A stretch of 64,000 bases of DNA from Fulvimarina endophytica (GTDB taxonomy: Bacteria > Pseudomonadota > Alphaproteobacteria > Rhizobiales > Rhizobiaceae): the NCBI RefSeq assembly GCF_003403015.1, contig NZ_QURL01000002.1:248001-312000 (forward strand). The letters are read 5' to 3'. This document shows positions 61,437-64,000 of the stretch, in pieces. The translations under genes were made by a program, and so were the position numbers. The first letter of the stretch is position 1. Each line of letters starts with the position of its first letter. The notes under the pieces are model-generated. The model saw nothing but the letters and a program-made list of their open reading frames with translations, did not search any database and was not told where the DNA came from.

Positions 61437-61489
61437 GCTGCACTGCAAAAATTTTCGGCATCAGCGAAGAGAAATGCCGTGAATGCAGC
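61437..61489. promoter_or_regulatory. Nested inverted repeats upstream of soxB
   Basis: GCTGCA at 61437-61442 pairs with TGCAGC at 61484-61489, and inside it CGGCAT at 61456-61461 pairs with ATGCCG at 61474-61479. They could be operator sites or part of an upstream control region. Confidence 0.45.
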
Positions 61490-61751
61490 GATTTAGTCCC
61501 CTGTTCCATCGGCTGCGAACCCCCGTAACCGGTCCGCGACAAGGGTGTTTGGTCCCCTCGAAGTTGCGGTTCGCCCCTTGTGCGCTGCGAAGGCGACTGG
61601 TCGTGCAACTGCTGATGAAAGGAAGAAAACCGTTAGTCGGCTCTCGAAACCCTTCAGTTTCCGGAACCCGCCTTATCGAAGGCTTAAGCTGCGATCTGAG
61701 ATAACGCAGCCTTTGAAGACACCCATGTCAGAAACGGAGGTGATCACGCCG

Positions 61752-62552
61752 ATGAGCGAGCAGTGCCCAGGATGCCGGACCTCCAAGCCCCTCGACTTCT
61801 CGTTCACCATGGCGTTCCAGCCGATCGTCGACGTCGTCGATGAGAGGGTCTGGGGCTACGAAGCCCTGATCCGCGGCTTGGCGGGCGAGGGCGCCTATAC
61901 GATCCTCTCCAAGGTGACCGAGGAGCAGCGCTACCGGTTCGACCAGGCCTGCCGGACCAAGGCGATCGAGATCGCCTCGCGCATCTTCCCGGCGGAAGGC
62001 AGCTTCCTGTCGATCAACTTCCTGCCCAACGCGGTCTACGAGCCTGCCGCCTGCCTGCGCGCGACGCTTTCGGCTGCCCGCAAGAGCCGGTTCCCGCTCA
62101 CCTCGATCATGTTCGAATTCACCGAAGGCGAGCAGATGAACGATGTCGCTCATCTGCGCAGGATCATCGAGGAGTATCGGCGGAACGGCTTCACCACCGC
62201 GCTTGACGATTTCGGGGCAGGCTATGCGGGTCTCGGCCTTCTGGCCGATTTCCAGCCCGATCTCATCAAGATCGACATGCATCTGATCCGTGGCATCGAC
62301 ACCTCGCGGGCCCGCCAGGCGATCCTCTCGGCCATTCTCTACGTGGCGCGCGAACTGGATATCGTCGTCCTTGCCGAAGGCATCGAGACCCATGCCGAGG
62401 CGACGACGCTGAGGGCTGCGGGCGTTCGCCTCATGCAGGGCTACCACTTCGCCAAACCCGCGATCGAGACCCTGCCGGGCGTCAATCCGGCCGCCTTCGA
62501 AAGCTTCAGGTTCGATCTGGGCGACGCGGAAGCCTCGATCGCCGCCGCCTGA
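61752..62552 (+). CDS. EAL domain cyclic-di-GMP phosphodiesterase
   Basis: 266 residues, almost only an EAL domain. The active-site signatures are intact: YEALIRG, FLSINFLPNA, ALDDFGAGYAGL, KIDMHLIRG and AEGIET. It starts with MSEQCPGCRTS, so a C-x2-C pair sits at the extreme N-terminus. The ATG at 61752 has an exceptional ribosome-binding site, GGAGGTGATC at 61736-61745, seven bases away. An ATG 27 bases upstream lacks one. It diverges from soxB and converges with the regulator gene. No sensory domain is visible beyond the CxxC. Confidence 0.9.
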   Translation: MSEQCPGCRTSKPLDFSFTMAFQPIVDVVDERVWGYEALIRGLAGEGAYTILSKVTEEQRYRFDQACRTKAIEIASRIFPAEGSFLSINFLPNAVYEPAACLRATLSAARKSRFPLTSIMFEFTEGEQMNDVAHLRRIIEEYRRNGFTTALDDFGAGYAGLGLLADFQPDLIKIDMHLIRGIDTSRARQAILSAILYVARELDIVVLAEGIETHAEATTLRAAGVRLMQGYHFAKPAIETLPGVNPAAFESFRFDLGDAEASIAAA

Positions 62553-62595
62553 CGCGGTCGGGTAACAAAGGCAGCCCCCGCGAGAACCGCCCCGG

Positions 62596-63663
62596 TCAAT
62601 CGGCCGGCGCGGGCTCCTCGACCGGGATACGGCCCTTCGTGCGGGCGAGCTTGGGGGAGAGGCCGAAGGCCGCCCGGAAGCTCTGGGCGAAATGGGCGCC
62701 GTCGCAAAAGCCGGTCTCGATGGCGATTTCCGTCACCGGCTTGGCGGTCGTCTCGAGAAGCCGCCTTGCGTGTTCGAGCCTGATCCGGCGATAGACGGCG
62801 GCCGGTGCCTGCCCGAGCGTCGTGCGGAACAGGCGTTCGAGCTGCCGGCCCGACAGGTTCAGCCGGATCGCGATCGTATCGACGGCGAGCGGCTCGCTCA
62901 CATGGGTTTCCATCATGAGGATCGCGCGGCGCACGCGCGAATCGGTTGCCGCCGGGCCGCCATGGGGCTGGGCGTCGTGGCCGCGCCGCGCATCCTGGAG
63001 CTGCAGCACGTGAAGGCTCTTCTTGGCGGCGTCCCTGCTGACATGGCGGGCGACGAGATAGGCCGCGAGATCGGCGACACCCCCGCCGCCGGCGCAGGTG
63101 ATCCGGTTTCCGTCGTCGATGAACAGCCGCTCGGCATCCGGCGTCTGATCGGGAAATTCGGCCGCGAAATCCTCCGCGTGAAACCATGAGACGCAGGTCT
63201 GCCGCCCCTTCATGAGCCCCGCCCGCGAGAGCACGAAGGAGCCCGTACACACGCCGATGAGCGTGATTCCGGCTGCATCGCACTGTTCCAGATAGCCCAG
63301 AACGCCGCGATCCACCTGTTCGCCGCCGTCGAGAAGGCCGCCGACGACGACCACGTAGTCGAAGTTTTCCGGGTCGACGAGACCGCAGGTCCGGGTGAGC
63401 GAGACCCCGCAGCTGGAGCGCAGCGGTTCGGGACGCGGTGCCATGATCGACCACGCGCACCGGATCTGGCGCGAGCGGTCGCGATCGTCGCTTGCAAGGC
63501 GCAGCGTGTCGATGAAGAGGGAGAGCGCCGTCAGCGTGAAGTTGTTGGCGAGGAGAAAGCCGACGCGAAGCTGGGGAACGGGGTGCAAGCCGGCCACCCG
63601 GCGCGGTCCGGTTTCGACCGCGCCCACGAAGGAGCCTACCCGTCTCGTCTCTTCGAGCGCCAT
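62596..63663 (-). CDS. GlxA/AraC family regulator, GbdR-like
   Basis: 355 residues. The N-terminal DJ-1/PfpI-like domain holds VGFLLANNFTLTALSLFIDTL and the GVCTGSFVLSRAGLM block. The C-terminal AraC-type double helix-turn-helix includes VDTIAIRLNLSGRQLERLFR and ETGFCDGAHFAQSFRAAFG. In pseudomonads GbdR of this type activates betaine and dimethylglycine catabolism in response to those compounds. Position 1.3 kb from the operon start favours that role. The ATG at 63663 is preferred. The open frame extends 35 codons further without conservation. Confidence 0.87.
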   Translation of the reverse strand: MALEETRRVGSFVGAVETGPRRVAGLHPVPQLRVGFLLANNFTLTALSLFIDTLRLASDDRDRSRQIRCAWSIMAPRPEPLRSSCGVSLTRTCGLVDPENFDYVVVVGGLLDGGEQVDRGVLGYLEQCDAAGITLIGVCTGSFVLSRAGLMKGRQTCVSWFHAEDFAAEFPDQTPDAERLFIDDGNRITCAGGGGVADLAAYLVARHVSRDAAKKSLHVLQLQDARRGHDAQPHGGPAATDSRVRRAILMMETHVSEPLAVDTIAIRLNLSGRQLERLFRTTLGQAPAAVYRRIRLEHARRLLETTAKPVTEIAIETGFCDGAHFAQSFRAAFGLSPKLARTKGRIPVEEPAPAD

Positions 63664-63963
63664 CGTGAACGTTCCCGAACCTTGTCTGGAATCGATCAAA
63701 GACGAGGACCGTGCCGATATCAAGGCTTTCCCGTGGCAAGACCGGGATGGCGTGCATTTTGCACGCAAGATTTACCGCGGGCCGTCCGGTTCGTCGAGAC
63801 GGCCGTGTGTCGCAGCGCGTCCGGCGCTCGTTGCGCGCATGGGTGCCGGATGTCCTCCTCGCGCAAGGTTCGACCTGTTAAATGACTGACGCCGTTCGCG
63901 TTCCACCCGCATCGGCGTGTCGGCCCGAAGGGCCCGGATCATCGCGGCAAGAGGGTATTGCAC
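63664..63963. other. Gene-free stretch near the right edge
   Basis: 300 bases upstream of the GbdR-like gene. It probably holds that gene's promoter. I see no other gene or clear repeat. Confidence 0.45.
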
Positions 63964-64000
63964 ATGGCGCGCTTCACTTCGGCAGGCCGCACCCACGGTC
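63964..64000 (+). CDS. Possible gene start cut by the window edge
   Basis: An ATG with AGAGGG ten bases upstream opens a frame (MARFTSAGRTHG) that runs off the end. It is too short to identify. It may be a chance frame. Confidence 0.25.
   Translation, partial: MARFTSAGRTHG

Larger units (their letters stand above)
61332..61751. other. Divergent regulatory region between soxB and the EAL gene
   Basis: 420 bases without a gene. It must hold the promoter of the betaine operon and that of the EAL gene. It contains two sets of inverted repeats, at 61361-61422 and 61437-61489. I looked for a glycine riboswitch here and did not see its core. Confidence 0.55.

Noticed and set aside
61332..61751. 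A glycine riboswitch for the betaine operon
   Set aside because: I looked for the two-aptamer core with its GGAGAG-type segments on both strands and did not find it.

Overview
The window is a high-GC stretch of core chromosome from an alphaproteobacterium, most likely of the order Hyphomicrobiales (Rhizobiales). Pointers are the yceD-plsX-fabH-ihfA-merR block, the ATPase inhibitor zeta subunit next to purCSQ, a CBP3-type cytochrome bc1 chaperone, a PdhS/DivJ-like histidine kinase, a GTTC-N7-GTTC LexA box, and a leaderless amino-acid leader peptide. I cannot fix the genus. I saw no insertion sequence, prophage, CRISPR array or rRNA operon.

Layout. 1-5.7 kb: end of an MFS transporter, bamE, a bc1 chaperone gene, then yceD-plsX-fabH-ihfA-merR. 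5.8-9.7 kb: tRNA-Leu(TAA), pdxJ, a secreted or membrane-anchored protein with three copies of a C-x18-C domain joined by Q/N-rich linkers, and small genes. 9.7-17 kb: purQ, purS, purC (minus), zeta subunit, an HpcH/HpaI aldolase, a small hydrolase, a TPR lipoprotein, an M17 aminopeptidase and an NlpC/P60 hydrolase. 17-20.7 kb: uvrA and ssb diverge around an SOS box. 21-24.3 kb: four consecutive genes rich in predicted coiled coil, the first large and crescentin-like. 24.7-30.3 kb: tRNA-Lys(TTT), queA-tgt, two cyclophilins, coaD and a 39-residue membrane ORF. 30.5-45.4 kb: gyrA, marC, a CDF transporter, ccdA, glmU, rpsU, a cold shock gene, a retropepsin-like protease, a histidine kinase, a GST, a uracil-DNA glycosylase homologue and a diguanylate cyclase. 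45.5-47.6 kb: ilvB behind a complete transcription attenuator. 47.6-63.7 kb: a ten-gene minus-strand operon for glycine betaine breakdown, followed by an EAL protein and a GbdR-type regulator.

How the betaine genes work together. GbcA/GbcB (Rieske oxygenase and reductase) would convert glycine betaine to dimethylglycine. DgcA/DgcB with a dedicated EtfA/EtfB pair would convert dimethylglycine to sarcosine and pass electrons to the membrane. SoxBDAG (heterotetrameric sarcosine oxidase) would yield glycine and methylene-tetrahydrofolate. Order in transcription is soxB-soxD-soxA-soxG-gbcA-gbcB-dgcA-dgcB-etfA-etfB. A GlxA/AraC-type regulator (GbdR-like) lies just beyond, and a single-domain EAL phosphodiesterase gene is inserted between them, diverging from soxB.

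Most notable regulatory find: ilvB is preceded by a sigma70-like promoter only 7 bases from the ATG of an 18-codon ORF with the run Ile-Leu-Val-Ile-Val, then a perfect 10-bp inverted repeat and a GC hairpin plus T7. ilvB is not followed by ilvN.
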